Positions 26,247 to 35,412 of a stretch of DNA of 42,024 nt are shown here, piece by piece (positions within the stretch are counted from its first letter, which is position 1; each line of letters begins with the position of its first letter). A program made the translations under genes and the position numbers. The stretch is from Bacillus sp. AFS098217 (GTDB lineage: Bacteria; Bacillota; Bacilli; Bacillales; Bacillaceae_G). The notes below the pieces were generated by a model. That model saw only the letters and a program-made list of their open reading frames with translations, ran no database searches and was not told the origin of the DNA. Where the stretch lies: positions 58,242 to 100,265 of the forward strand of contig NZ_NVPR01000074.1 in the NCBI RefSeq assembly GCF_002551815.1. The letters are read 5' to 3'.

Positions 26247-27176
26247 TTAAAAAATACTCCAGCCTTCTTGAGCGGATAGTAGTTCTAATATTTTAAAACC
26301 AGCAATACTATTTCCGTTTGCATCTAGAGCTGGTCCGAAAATTCCGATTCCCATTTCTCCTTTTACGCACCCGAAAATCCCGCCAGCTACACCACTTTTT
26401 GCAGGGATTCCAACACGAATCGCAAATTCTCCAGACTCGTTGTACATGCCGCAAGTTACCATAAATGTTTTACAAATTTTCGTAATGTGTTTCGGGATAA
26501 TTTGCTTTTTCTTATATGGATCATAGCCATCCATTGCAAAAATTAAACCGATGCGTGCCAAATCAATGCAGTTTACTTCGATTGCACATTGACGTGTGTA
26601 TAAATCCATTAGTTCCTCAACATCACTATCGATGATGCCGTTTTGTTTCATATAGTAGCAAAGTGAACGATTTAAATAAGCTGTTTCTAATTCAGAAATC
26701 GCAACCTTTGAAGAATAGTTAATGGAAGGGTTATCTGTTATTTCACGTACAAATTGAAGAATCCGTTCCATTTTTTCTTCATTACTATTCCCTGTAAGCA
26801 TACTTGTAATAGCTAACGCACCAGCGTTAATCATTGGATTAAGAGGTTTAGAAGGACTAGTAGTTTCTAACTTAATAATTGAATTAAATGGATCACCAGT
26901 TGGTTCCATTCCAACTTTAGAGAATACATATTCTTCGCCACGATCTAAAAGGGCAAGAGCAAGTGTAATTACTTTTGAAATACTTTGAAGAGTAAAAAGG
27001 GTTTGTGAGTTACCAGCATGGACATATTCTGTATCTTTATGATAAATAGCAATTCCTAAATCATCTGGATTTGCATTTCCTAGTTCTGGGATATAAGTAG
27101 CAAGTTTCCCCTTTTTTGTATACGGTTTCACTTGTTCTAACAACTGTTGTAAGTTGTTTGTTTCAACACACTGCAT
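26247..27176 (-). CDS. glsA: Glutaminase (serine-dependent, GlsA family)
   Basis: 309 residues, the standard length. It hydrolyses L-glutamine to glutamate and ammonia in the cytoplasm. The beta-lactamase-like fold signatures are SxxK (Ser65-Lys68 in LQSISKVI), [11 protein letters not shown] near 114, and SGVAGGIFG near 263. Related B. subtilis proteins are YbgJ and YlaM; which one this matches cannot be decided here. Start ATG 27176 has AGGAG about ten bases upstream on the minus strand. It is divergent from the PTS gene at 27498; the 320-bp gap between them holds both promoters and two cre-like sites nearer the PTS gene. Confidence 0.9.
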   Translation of the reverse strand: MQCVETNNLQQLLEQVKPYTKKGKLATYIPELGNANPDDLGIAIYHKDTEYVHAGNSQTLFTLQSISKVITLALALLDRGEEYVFSKVGMEPTGDPFNSIIKLETTSPSKPLNPMINAGALAITSMLTGNSNEEKMERILQFVREITDNPSINYSSKVAISELETAYLNRSLCYYMKQNGIIDSDVEELMDLYTRQCAIEVNCIDLARIGLIFAMDGYDPYKKKQIIPKHITKICKTFMVTCGMYNESGEFAIRVGIPAKSGVAGGIFGCVKGEMGIGIFGPALDANGNSIAGFKILELLSAQEGWSIF

Positions 27177-27431
27177 AGTACCAACGCTCCTATTTCTAAT
27201 TCACTAAGTTTACTGTTCCCATGTATATCCGGAAATAAATAATAACATGAAAAAGTGGAATGATAAAATGAAACTTCCATATGTTATGTTCCCTTTTTTT
27301 CAATATATTCGCTATTGGTAAGGAGAATTTTCCTTATGTATAACAGTTTGGAAATAGAAAAGATATCCACGAAAAGTTCGAAAATAAAAACTACACATCT
27401 ATACAACTATATGTTATTATGAATTTGGAAT

Positions 27432-27445
27432 AGAAAGCGTTTTCT
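27432..27445 (+). promoter_or_regulatory. cre-like site upstream of PTS gene
   Basis: AGAAAGCGTTTTCT matches the cre consensus at 12 of 14 positions and lies in the symmetric stretch TAGAAAGCGTTTTCTA. It is 53 bp before the start of the PTS gene, where CcpA could block transcription. Confidence 0.6.
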
Positions 27446-27460
27446 AAAATATATTTATAA

Positions 27461-27474
27461 TGGTAACGATTTCA
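27461..27474 (+). promoter_or_regulatory. Second cre-like site upstream of PTS gene
   Basis: TGGTAACGATTTCA matches the cre consensus at 12 of 14 positions. It lies 15 bp downstream of the first site and 24 bp before the ATG. Confidence 0.4.
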
Positions 27475-27497
27475 TAAATTGAATAGGGGGAATTATA

Positions 27498-28991
27498 ATG
27501 TTGCAGTTTTTACAACGTATTGGTAAAGCGTTAATGCTTCCAATCGCAGTGCTACCAGCAGCAGGACTATTGCTTCGTTTAGGACAGCCAGACGTATTCG
27601 ATATTCCTGTTATGGCACAGGCCGGTGCAGCAATTTTTGATAACTTAGCACTTATTTTTGCAATTGGTGTTGCAATCGGTTTATCTGTTGATGGTAGTGG
27701 TGCCGCAGGTCTTGCAGGTGCGATTGGTTATCTAGTTATGAAGAATACAACGAATACTTTAAGTGTTGGCTATTCAACAGCAGAATTAAATGATAAATTA
27801 AAAAGTGTTCAAGACCTACTAGGTTCAGTTGATCCAAGTAAGTTAGCAGATACAATGACAAAAGTTTCAAAAGCAGCGGCTTTAACGCCGAAGATAAATA
27901 TGGCTATACTTGGCGGTATTATTGCTGGGGTTGTTGCCGGATTATTATATAACAAATTCCATAAAATTAAATTGCCAGAATGGTTAGGATTCTTTGCAGG
28001 AAAACGTTTTGTACCAATTATTACTTCTGTTGTCATGCTTCTTTTAGGATTAGTATTCGGTCAAATTTGGCCAACAATTCAAAGTGGTATCGATGCAGTA
28101 GCACACGGTATTGTAAACTTAGGGGCAATTGGTGCTGGTATATTTGGTTTATTAAACCGTCTATTAATTCCAATTGGTTTACACCATGTAATGAACACAT
28201 ATTTCTGGTTTGTACTAGGTGACTTTACAAATGCAGCAGGCGATATTGTTCATGGTGATATTGCTCGTTTCTTTGCGCAAGACCCAACAGCGGGTATGTT
28301 TATGACTGGTTTCTTCCCAATCATGATGTTCGGTTTACCAGCAGCATGTTTCGCAATGATTGCAGCTGCTAAACCTGAAAAACGTAAAATGGTTACAGGG
28401 ATGTTAGCAGGTCTTGCATTAACATCATTCTTAACTGGTATTACAGAACCAATTGAATTCTCATTCATGTTCTTATCTCCAGTATTATATGGTATTCATG
28501 CTGTATTAACAGGTATTTCATTATTTGTAACAACAACACTTGGCATTCATGATGGTTTCTCATTTAGTGCCGGGGCAATTGATTACTTCTTAAACTTAGG
28601 TATTGCAACAAAACCGTTATTATTAGCGGGAATTGGTTTAATTTATGCAGCAATTTACTTTGTAGTATTCTACTTCTTAATTAAGAAATTCAACTTAAAA
28701 ACTCCAGGTCGTGAAGATGATGAAGAAATAGAAGAAGAAGGTGAAGCACCAGTTGCAGGTTCTATTGGTGAAGCATACGTAGCAGCATTAGGCGGAAAAG
28801 ACAACTTAACAGTTATTGATAACTGTGCAACTCGTCTACGTCTACAAGTAAAAGATGCGAACTTAGTAAATGAACCAGCTTTAAAACGTGTCGGTGCAAA
28901 AGGTGTTATGAAATTAAGTAACACAAGTGTACAGGTTATCGTAGGTACAAACGTTGAATCAGTTGCTGATGATATGAAAAAATACGTATAA
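27498..28991 (+). CDS. nagE: PTS N-acetylglucosamine/glucose-type transporter, IICB components
   Basis: 497 residues. The IIC membrane domain (about 1-385) has the family start LQRIGKALMLPIAVLPAAGLL and the GITEPIEFSFMFLSP motif near residue 318. An acidic linker (EDDEEIEEEGE) leads to the IIB domain with the phosphorylated cysteine in NCATRLRLQV near residue 434. No IIA domain is present, so phosphate must come from a separate IIA such as that of PtsG. It imports and phosphorylates its sugar at the membrane. The sequence is closer to the N-acetylglucosamine group (NagE/NagP) than to PtsG by my reading, but glucose cannot be excluded. Start ATG 27498 follows AGGGGG. A long terminator follows, and upstream cre-like sites suggest catabolite control. 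Confidence 0.85.
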   Translation: MLQFLQRIGKALMLPIAVLPAAGLLLRLGQPDVFDIPVMAQAGAAIFDNLALIFAIGVAIGLSVDGSGAAGLAGAIGYLVMKNTTNTLSVGYSTAELNDKLKSVQDLLGSVDPSKLADTMTKVSKAAALTPKINMAILGGIIAGVVAGLLYNKFHKIKLPEWLGFFAGKRFVPIITSVVMLLLGLVFGQIWPTIQSGIDAVAHGIVNLGAIGAGIFGLLNRLLIPIGLHHVMNTYFWFVLGDFTNAAGDIVHGDIARFFAQDPTAGMFMTGFFPIMMFGLPAACFAMIAAAKPEKRKMVTGMLAGLALTSFLTGITEPIEFSFMFLSPVLYGIHAVLTGISLFVTTTLGIHDGFSFSAGAIDYFLNLGIATKPLLLAGIGLIYAAIYFVVFYFLIKKFNLKTPGREDDEEIEEEGEAPVAGSIGEAYVAALGGKDNLTVIDNCATRLRLQVKDANLVNEPALKRVGAKGVMKLSNTSVQVIVGTNVESVADDMKKYV

Positions 28992-29001
28992 ATAATTAGA
29001 T

Positions 29002-29062
29002 AAGAGGATATCCAAAAAAGATTGATAAAACTTAATCTTTTAGGGGATATCCTCTTTTTTTA
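29002..29062 (+). terminator. Two-part hairpin terminator of nagE
   Basis: The outer stem AGAGGATATCC / GGATATCCTCT encloses an AAGATT/AATCTT inner stem and is followed by a T-run. Confidence 0.85.
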
Positions 29063-29256
29063 ATAAACTTTTTACAGGGGATCTTACATTCGAAAATTTT
29101 CTTTTTCTTTTTTGGACATATTGGTTGGTAATAGGTTCATCGCATGATACAGTAAGTAGGGTATAAAACAAAATTTCCATTAGTTAGGAAAAGATTGTAG
29201 AGTGTATCTTTCATATTTTGATTAAATTATTGATAAATAAGGGGAAAAAAGTAACT

Positions 29257-30480
29257 ATGGAACAAGAAAAGGATAATACTGGTAACAAAGCTCGTAGACC
29301 AATTGTATACATAAAAAGAACGGCTATTCTCATTCTGTTGTTTTCGCTTGTGTATTTCGGATATACGAAGATTATGTCACATAATAAAAAAGAGAATACA
29401 TTAAAAGTAGCAAAAGAAGTGAAAAAGAAGGAAGAGGTTAACAAGAAACCAGAGCAACAAGCAGAGCAGCACCAGGAACAAGCAGAGCAAACGAAAGTAG
29501 CAGAACAACCTGCTGAAGGTCCACCACAAGAAATTAACGAAAATGCTGAGTTAGACCAGTATTTACAGAGTAAAGGTTTTAGTGGAACCGCGGTTGTTGT
29601 GAAAAATGGTAAAGTACTTTTGAATAAAGGGTATGGATTGGCAAATCAGGAGAAAAAAATACCGAATAATTCAGAAACAACATTTTATATTGGCTCCATT
29701 TCAAAGGCGTTTGTAGCAACTGCGATTATGCAGTTAAAAGATCAAAATAAACTTCAAACAGACGATACAGTAGCGAAATATATTCCAGATTTTCCGCAAG
29801 GTGATGGAATTAAGTTAGTGCATCTACTAACTCATACATCAGGAATTCCGGAATATGAAGCTGGAGCGGACGATATTTCTCATGAGGAATTGTTAAAGAG
29901 AATTGGACAACAAAAACGTTTAGCGAATCCAGGAGAGAAATGGAAGTATTCAGATTCTAACTATTCCATACTTGCGTATATTGTTGAGAAAGTGAGTGGA
30001 CAACCATTAGAAGAATATATTAAACAGCACATTTTTGATGCCATTGGTATGAAAAAATCAGGTTTTGGAAGGGCATTAGAGCAAACAAAATATCCTTCTA
30101 CTGGTTATAAAATCGTAAATAATAATATGACAACGCCTGCTATTCCAAGTATGTCGCAACTCTATGGGTGTGGGGATATATATACGAGCGCAAATGATTT
30201 ATATTTATTTAACGAGGCTCTATTTTCTGGAAAACTCATTTCAAAAGAGAGCTATGATCAAATGTTTACAGCCTTCAAGAAAGATTATGGATTTGGTTGG
30301 TATGTGAATCCAGGAAGTTATTCTAATCATGGTGTAATGCCTGGTTGGAATTGCTTAAATGGATTTAGTAAAAATGGAAGTGTATATGTTGTTTTACTAT
30401 CTAACATTCAAAACAATATTAAATCATTTGGTAAGGTTAATAATGACATTTATACAATGCTACAGCATATTGAAGTGTGA
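29257..30480 (+). CDS. Membrane-anchored serine beta-lactamase-like protein (class C/PbpX family)
   Basis: 407 residues. One N-terminal membrane span (about 22-40), then a charged, glutamine- and glutamate-rich linker (about 42-95), then a beta-lactamase/transpeptidase-like domain facing outward. The active-site motif is Ser147-Ile-Ser-Lys150 (IGSISKAF), the second is YSDSNY at 231-236, and the third region is NHGVMPGW. Such proteins are D,D-peptidases, esterases or inactive relatives; lack of the usual YxN and KTG forms makes penicillin resistance unlikely. ATG 29257 is preceded at about 12 bases by AAGGGG; a longer frame from 29218 is less likely. Monocistronic. Confidence 0.8.
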   Translation: MEQEKDNTGNKARRPIVYIKRTAILILLFSLVYFGYTKIMSHNKKENTLKVAKEVKKKEEVNKKPEQQAEQHQEQAEQTKVAEQPAEGPPQEINENAELDQYLQSKGFSGTAVVVKNGKVLLNKGYGLANQEKKIPNNSETTFYIGSISKAFVATAIMQLKDQNKLQTDDTVAKYIPDFPQGDGIKLVHLLTHTSGIPEYEAGADDISHEELLKRIGQQKRLANPGEKWKYSDSNYSILAYIVEKVSGQPLEEYIKQHIFDAIGMKKSGFGRALEQTKYPSTGYKIVNNNMTTPAIPSMSQLYGCGDIYTSANDLYLFNEALFSGKLISKESYDQMFTAFKKDYGFGWYVNPGSYSNHGVMPGWNCLNGFSKNGSVYVVLLSNIQNNIKSFGKVNNDIYTMLQHIEV

Positions 30481-30481
30481 G

Positions 30482-30509
30482 AGACTATCTTTTGAGATGG
30501 TCTTTTTTT
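30482..30509 (+). terminator. Intrinsic terminator of beta-lactamase-like gene
   Basis: The AGACTATCT / AGATGGTCT stem has one G-U pair and is followed by seven T. Confidence 0.8.
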
Positions 30510-30532
30510 AGGGGTAATTTGAGGGATAGTAT

Positions 30533-30662
30533 ATCTATATATACATCAATTAAAAAACCGACATAAAACCCCTCTTTTTAGGTGGGAGAGAGTATCTGGC
30601 CATGCATAGAAGCGGTTAGGGCCTTTTTCTGCCACATGCGAAGTAAAAACAGAAAGAGTAAA
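30533..30662 (-). repeat. Dispersed short repeat, copy 3 (bcr-type), inverted
   Basis: The reverse complement of the element at 1-116 and 22930-23038. The left end is TATATATACATC and the right end is CGAAGTAAAAACAGAAAG. On the minus strand its frame reads TSHVAEKGPNRFYAWPDTL and ends at GVLCRFFN. This is the most complete of the three copies. Confidence 0.8.
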
Positions 30663-30738
30663 CGAGTATAGGTTACTTTTTATGCTGCATAGCAGGGAGT
30701 TAGATGTCGAAAAATTAAAATGGACAAAGGGGGCCGTT

Positions 30739-31554
30739 ATGAGCATTCAGAAGCATCATGCACGTAATGCGAGACGAATATTATTTGTAGCTATTATTGT
30801 ATGGGTTATTATTGCGATTGGATTTGTAGTGGAGTATTGGAAAGGAACACTTTTTAGTTTGGAAAAGGATAATCTAAAACTAATCAGTGTTGTGTTACCG
30901 GCATGTATGTTACTGATTTATAGTTTAATAGAAAGAAGCAGAGCGAAAGGGATAGAAAGGATAACTCAAGATAAAGGGATATCCCTATTGTTGGAGCAGC
31001 GGAGATTTGTTGTTCGCAAGGAAACAGGTATATTCAAGACGATTACATATTTTGGATTAGACGGAAATACAATAGGGATGCTCAAAGAAAGGTATGATTC
31101 CCAGATTCAAAAGATGTGGAAATGTATTCTGTCGTTCCTCTTCAATGGAATACATGAGCAACAGTTTTATTTATGTAATGAATTTGAAGAAGAGTTGCTA
31201 GTAGTCAAGAAGAAAAGAGGCGTAAGGAATTCATATTCATTTTATAACGTAACAGGAGAAAAAATTGGTGAATTGAATCAATTGTTAAGTTTAACGAAAT
31301 GGAAATGGTGTTTTTTATCAGCAAACGGGGAGGAAATTGGAAAAATTACAGGAGATTTATCCGCGACATTGCAGGAGGGAAATTGGAGAGATGGAACTTA
31401 TATTGATGTGAAAGAGGACGGGATCCCATTAGAAGCGGTTCAATATTTCTCTGCAAGTGGGGGATCACTTGTTACAGTATCTGTAGCGGAACAAGCGGAA
31501 TTACACCCAAAGGTATATTATGCTGTAGCTGCAATTATAAATTTTAAAAATTAA
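30739..31554 (+). CDS. Membrane-anchored protein with tubby/LURP-like beta repeats
   Basis: 271 residues. Two hydrophobic segments (about 12-32 and 48-66) are followed by a beta-rich region with three repeats of the pattern F-x-x-x-G-x-x-I-G (FGLDGNTIGML, FYNVTGEKIGEL, FLSANGEEIGKI). That spacing is reminiscent of the LURP-one/tubby C-terminal beta barrel, an inference from pattern only. I do not recognise a named family, and function is unknown. ATG 30739 follows AAAGGGGG at six bases; the in-frame extension to 30682 is less supported. A repeat element lies 77 bp upstream, so its promoter may lie in or near that repeat. Confidence 0.6.
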   Translation: MSIQKHHARNARRILFVAIIVWVIIAIGFVVEYWKGTLFSLEKDNLKLISVVLPACMLLIYSLIERSRAKGIERITQDKGISLLLEQRRFVVRKETGIFKTITYFGLDGNTIGMLKERYDSQIQKMWKCILSFLFNGIHEQQFYLCNEFEEELLVVKKKRGVRNSYSFYNVTGEKIGELNQLLSLTKWKWCFLSANGEEIGKITGDLSATLQEGNWRDGTYIDVKEDGIPLEAVQYFSASGGSLVTVSVAEQAELHPKVYYAVAAIINFKN

Positions 31555-31612
31555 AAAACATGTCAAATGCTATTTTGTGTTATCTGCATGATCTTGTATA
31601 AAGAGGAAGAGT

Positions 31613-31674
31613 AGAAGTGTACCAAACAGGTACACTTCTGTCTATTCTGTTACCAAAATAATGTAACAGAATAG
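31613..31674. promoter_or_regulatory. Tandem perfect hairpins upstream of pflB
   Basis: AGAAGTGTACC (31613-31623) pairs with GGTACACTTCT (31629-31639), and CTATTCTGTTAC (31642-31653) pairs with GTAACAGAATAG (31663-31674). Neither is followed by a T-run. They may end transcription of the gene at 30739 inefficiently or serve as operators. Confidence 0.55.
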
Positions 31675-31830
31675 GAGGTAAGGGTATTACAGTTTACAAT
31701 GGGTGTGACTCTTATACTACAGAATAGGATTCGCTTATAAGGATACCAAAAAAATACAATTAAGGAAAGAGTGAATTTAAAAGAGTTTTAAGTGTAATTA
31801 ACACTATGTCTATATTAGTTTGCTCAATAT

Positions 31831-31848
31831 TTCACAAATGTGTCACAA
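31831..31848. promoter_or_regulatory. Possible anaerobic regulator site upstream of pflB
   Basis: TTCACAAATGTGTCACAA contains two TCACA half-sites in direct orientation, six bases apart, resembling half-sites of Fnr/CRP (TGTGA-N6-TCACA) or Rex (TTGTGAA). It lies 100 bp upstream of the pflB start. The match is only partial. Confidence 0.3.
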
Positions 31849-31947
31849 CTATTTCGTCCACTTTTCAAAAAAAGTAGTATTCTAAATGTGTAAGCTGTTA
31901 TATAAAAAATCTTAGTCCTGTACTAATCAAAAATGGAGGAGATTAGG

Positions 31948-34197
31948 ATGACTGAAGTATTAGAAAATGTAAAGAATGCATGGGAAACATTTAAAGGTGA
32001 AAAGTGGAAAGCAGAGATTGATGTCCGCGACTTCATTTTAAATAATGTAAACGTATACGAAGGTGATGAATCCTTCTTAGCTGGAGCAACAGAAGCGACG
32101 AAACAACTTTGGGATCAAGTAATGGATTTAACGAAACAAGAACGTGACAATGGCGGAGTCCTTGACATGGATACGAAAATTGTTTCTTCTATTACATCAC
32201 ATGACCCAGGGTATTTAAATAAAGATATTGAAAAAGTAGTTGGTTTCCAAACTGACAAGCCATTTAAGCGTTCATTACAACCATACGGTGGTATTCGTAT
32301 GGCAGAGCAAGCTTGTGAATCTTATGGATATGAAATGGACAAAGAATTAAGCCGTATTTTCAGAGACTGGCGTAAAACGCATAACCAAGGTGTATTCGAT
32401 GCTTATACTCCTGAAATGAGAGCAGCTCGTAAATCAGGCGTTATTACAGGTCTTCCAGATGCATATGGACGTGGTCGTATTATTGGTGACTATCGCCGCG
32501 TTGCATTATACGGTATCGATCGTTTAATTAAAGCGAAAAAAGAAGATTTGAATTTAACTGGCGGTGTAATGAGCGAAGATACAATGCGTTTACGCGAAGA
32601 ATTATCTGAGCAAATTCGTGCCCTTCAAGAATTAAAACAAATGGCAGCTTCTCACGGTTTTGATATTTCTAAGCCAGCAACAAATGCACAAGAAGCATTC
32701 CAATGGTTATATTTTGCTTATCTTGCAGCAATTAAAGAACAAAATGGTGCAGCAATGAGTCTTGGCCGTACGTCTACTTTCTTAGATATCTTTATCGAAA
32801 GAGATTTAGTAAACGGTACATTAACAGAAGAAGAAGCACAAGAAATTGTTGATCACTTCATTATGAAATTACGCCTTGTGAAATTTGCAAGAACACCTGA
32901 TTATAATGAATTATTCTCTGGTGACCCAACTTGGGTAACAGAATCTATCGGTGGTATTGCACTTGATGGTCGTCCATTAGTAACGAAAAACTCATTCCGT
33001 TTCTTGCATACATTAGACAACTTAGGACCAGCTCCAGAACCAAACTTAACAGTTCTTTGGTCTAAACAATTACCACAGGGCTTTAAAAACTACTGTGCAA
33101 AAATGTCTATTAAAACATCTGCAATTCAATATGAAAATGATGACATTATGCGCCCAGAGTACGGTGATGATTACGGTATTGCTTGTTGTGTATCTGCAAT
33201 GAGAATTGGTAAGCAAATGCAGTTCTTCGGAGCTCGTGCAAACTTAGCTAAGACACTATTATATGCAATTAATGGTGGCAAAGATGAAAAATCAAAAGAA
33301 CAAATTGGACCTGAATATGCACCGATTACTTCTGAAGTGTTAGATTATGAAGAAGTAATGCGTAAATTTGATGTGACAATGGAATGGTTAGCAGGTTTAT
33401 ATTTAAACACATTAAATGTTATCCATTATATGCATGATAAATATAGCTATGAACGCATTGAAATGGCACTTCATGATACAGAGGTTCTTCGTACAATGGC
33501 AACAGGTATTGCTGGATTATCTGTAGTAGCTGACTCTTTAAGTGCAATTAAATATGCGAAAGTAAAACCAATCCGTGATGAAAATGGTATCGCAGTTGAC
33601 TTTGAAATTGAAGGGGATTTCCCTAAATACGGTAACAATGATGATCGTGTAGATGAAATTGCAGTCAATCTTGTAAAAACATTTATGAATAAACTTCGTA
33701 AACATAAAACATACCGTAATTCTGTTCATACAATGTCAATCTTAACAATTACATCTAACGTTGTATACGGTAAGAAAACTGGTAATACTCCAGATGGTCG
33801 TCGTACTGGAGAACCATTTGCACCAGGTGCAAACCCAATGCATGGCCGTGATACAAAAGGGGCACTAGCATCATTATTATCTGTTGCGAAATTACCATAT
33901 GAAGATGCACAAGATGGTATTTCTAATACATTCTCAATTATTCCAAAAGCACTTGGTAAAGAAGATGATGTACAAGTTCGCAACTTAGTATCTATGCTTG
34001 ATGGATATGCAGTAAAAGAAGGACATCACTTAAATATTAACGTATTTAACCGTGAAACATTAATGGATGCAATGGAACATCCTGAAAAATATCCACAATT
34101 AACAATTCGTGTATCTGGTTACGCTGTTAACTTTATTAAATTAACTCGTGAGCAACAAATTGATGTAATTAACCGTACAATGCATGAAAGCATGTAA
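31948..34197 (+). CDS. pflB: Formate C-acetyltransferase (pyruvate formate-lyase)
   Basis: 749 residues, normal length. It converts pyruvate and CoA to acetyl-CoA and formate in anaerobic cells. The active-site cysteine pair is Cys413-Cys414 in GIACCVSAM, and the glycyl radical site is Gly724 in RVSGYAV near the C-terminus. The enzyme is activated by the adjacent pflA product. The start is ATG 31948, not 31933, because GGAGGAG lies just before it and the family begins [12 protein letters not shown]. pflA follows 68 bp downstream in the same operon, with a hairpin between them. Codon use is strongly biased to preferred codons, suggesting high expression. The upstream region has paired hairpins and a possible oxygen-response site. 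Confidence 0.95.
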   Translation: MTEVLENVKNAWETFKGEKWKAEIDVRDFILNNVNVYEGDESFLAGATEATKQLWDQVMDLTKQERDNGGVLDMDTKIVSSITSHDPGYLNKDIEKVVGFQTDKPFKRSLQPYGGIRMAEQACESYGYEMDKELSRIFRDWRKTHNQGVFDAYTPEMRAARKSGVITGLPDAYGRGRIIGDYRRVALYGIDRLIKAKKEDLNLTGGVMSEDTMRLREELSEQIRALQELKQMAASHGFDISKPATNAQEAFQWLYFAYLAAIKEQNGAAMSLGRTSTFLDIFIERDLVNGTLTEEEAQEIVDHFIMKLRLVKFARTPDYNELFSGDPTWVTESIGGIALDGRPLVTKNSFRFLHTLDNLGPAPEPNLTVLWSKQLPQGFKNYCAKMSIKTSAIQYENDDIMRPEYGDDYGIACCVSAMRIGKQMQFFGARANLAKTLLYAINGGKDEKSKEQIGPEYAPITSEVLDYEEVMRKFDVTMEWLAGLYLNTLNVIHYMHDKYSYERIEMALHDTEVLRTMATGIAGLSVVADSLSAIKYAKVKPIRDENGIAVDFEIEGDFPKYGNNDDRVDEIAVNLVKTFMNKLRKHKTYRNSVHTMSILTITSNVVYGKKTGNTPDGRRTGEPFAPGANPMHGRDTKGALASLLSVAKLPYEDAQDGISNTFSIIPKALGKEDDVQVRNLVSMLDGYAVKEGHHLNINVFNRETLMDAMEHPEKYPQLTIRVSGYAVNFIKLTREQQIDVINRTMHESM

Positions 34198-34207
34198 GTA
34201 AAAAGGT

Positions 34208-34239
34208 TTCCCCCTGTTGTTAATAAGAAGCAGGGGGAA
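34208..34239 (+). promoter_or_regulatory. Intercistronic hairpin between pflB and pflA
   Basis: TTCCCCCTG (34208-34216) pairs perfectly with CAGGGGGAA (34231-34239), with no T-run after it. It probably protects the pflB message 3' end or lowers pflA expression. Confidence 0.6.
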
Positions 34240-34265
34240 GCTGTTTCAATAAAGGAGGAAGTAAC

Positions 34266-34997
34266 ATGGTAAAAGGAAGAATTCATTCTGTAGAGTCTTG
34301 TGGTACTGTTGATGGCCCAGGAATTCGTTATGTCATATTTACACAGGGGTGTTTATTACGTTGTCAATATTGTCATAATGCTGATACATGGGAGATTGGT
34401 AAAGGAAAAGAAATAACAGTTGAAGAAGTGATGCAGGATGTTACATGTTACCTTCCCTTTATTGAGGCTTCAGGAGGCGGCATTACAGTGAGTGGTGGAG
34501 AGCCGTTACTACAGTTAGACTTTTTAATCGAGTTATTTAAAAAGTGTAAAGAAGCGGGAATTCATACAACAATCGATTCTTCTGGAGGATGTTATTCTGA
34601 AGAGCCAGAATTTCAAAGGAAATTAGATATTTTAATGGACTACACAGATCTAGTTTTATTAGATTTAAAACATATTGACTCCAAAAAGCATCGTAAATTA
34701 ACTGGTAAACCGAACGAACATATTTTACAATTCGCTCGTTATTTATCGGATAAAAAGAAACCTATATGGGTAAGACACGTATTAGTTCCTGGTGTTACTG
34801 ACAATGAAGAGGATTTACAGCGACTATCTAGCTTTATTCAAAGTCTATCTAATGTAAAGAAAGTAGAAGTCTTACCATATCATAAACTTGGTGTATATAA
34901 GTGGGAAGCACTTGGACATAAGTATCCACTTGAGGGAGTAGAGCCTCCGACAGAAAAAAATGTTCAAAATGCAAAGCGTATTTTACAAGCAGTCTAA
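34266..34997 (+). CDS. pflA: Pyruvate formate-lyase-activating enzyme
   Basis: 243 residues, a radical SAM enzyme that makes the glycyl radical on PflB. The CxxxCxxC cluster is Cys29, Cys33, Cys36 (GCLLRCQYC). The SAM-contacting GGEPLLQ lies near residue 78, and the [17 protein letters not shown] segment near 177 is characteristic of PFL activases. There is no inserted ferredoxin domain, so it is a PFL-type activase rather than a glycerol-dehydratase or choline-lyase type. Start ATG 34266 follows AAAGGAGGAAG. Cotranscribed with pflB and closed by a terminator that includes the stop region. Confidence 0.95.
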   Translation: MVKGRIHSVESCGTVDGPGIRYVIFTQGCLLRCQYCHNADTWEIGKGKEITVEEVMQDVTCYLPFIEASGGGITVSGGEPLLQLDFLIELFKKCKEAGIHTTIDSSGGCYSEEPEFQRKLDILMDYTDLVLLDLKHIDSKKHRKLTGKPNEHILQFARYLSDKKKPIWVRHVLVPGVTDNEEDLQRLSSFIQSLSNVKKVEVLPYHKLGVYKWEALGHKYPLEGVEPPTEKNVQNAKRILQAV

Positions 34998-35026
34998 TCC
35001 AACTATTGGATTAGACTTTTTGTTTT
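34991..35026 (+). terminator. Intrinsic terminator of pflBA operon
   Basis: The AGTCTAATCCAA / TTGGATTAGACT perfect stem is followed by TTTTTGTTTT. Confidence 0.85.
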
Positions 35027-35412
35027 ACTCTAATAAAACCTAGAGTATATGCAAAGAAAAGAGTATACTAAAAGTAGAATATCCATATTTTTGTAAAGAA
35101 ATAAGCGAATAAATTTGCATAATTGTAAAGGGAAATTTAAATAGTAAAAAGAATTAAGAAGTATTAGGATGAGTATTATGGAATATAGAATACTGGTAAG
35201 TTATTGCGAAAGCTCTTATAGGAAAGTATAATGTAAAGATATGAGCACAGATAGGATTAAGGGGTCAATCTTATATGCTTTGCATATCCACGACAGGTAC
35301 ATAGCTAACATGAAAGTGTTGGAATCCAAATATGTAATTTTTTTAAGGAAAATGTTTTTCCTATTGTCGTATATGCAATATGGAGAAGCGAAAAAGCTAG
35401 GAGTGGATTTGT
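35027..35412. other. Gene-free region upstream of ugtP
   Basis: A frame from 35241 overlaps the ugtP start but has no ribosome binding site, so it is not called. A small AGGAAAA/TTTTTCCT hairpin lies near 35347-35362. The ugtP promoter probably lies here. Confidence 0.4.

Noticed and set aside
29257-30480. True beta-lactamase resistance gene
   Set aside because: The SxxK motif is present, but the second and third motifs differ from active class A or C enzymes, and the linker-anchored form fits the broader serine hydrolase family.
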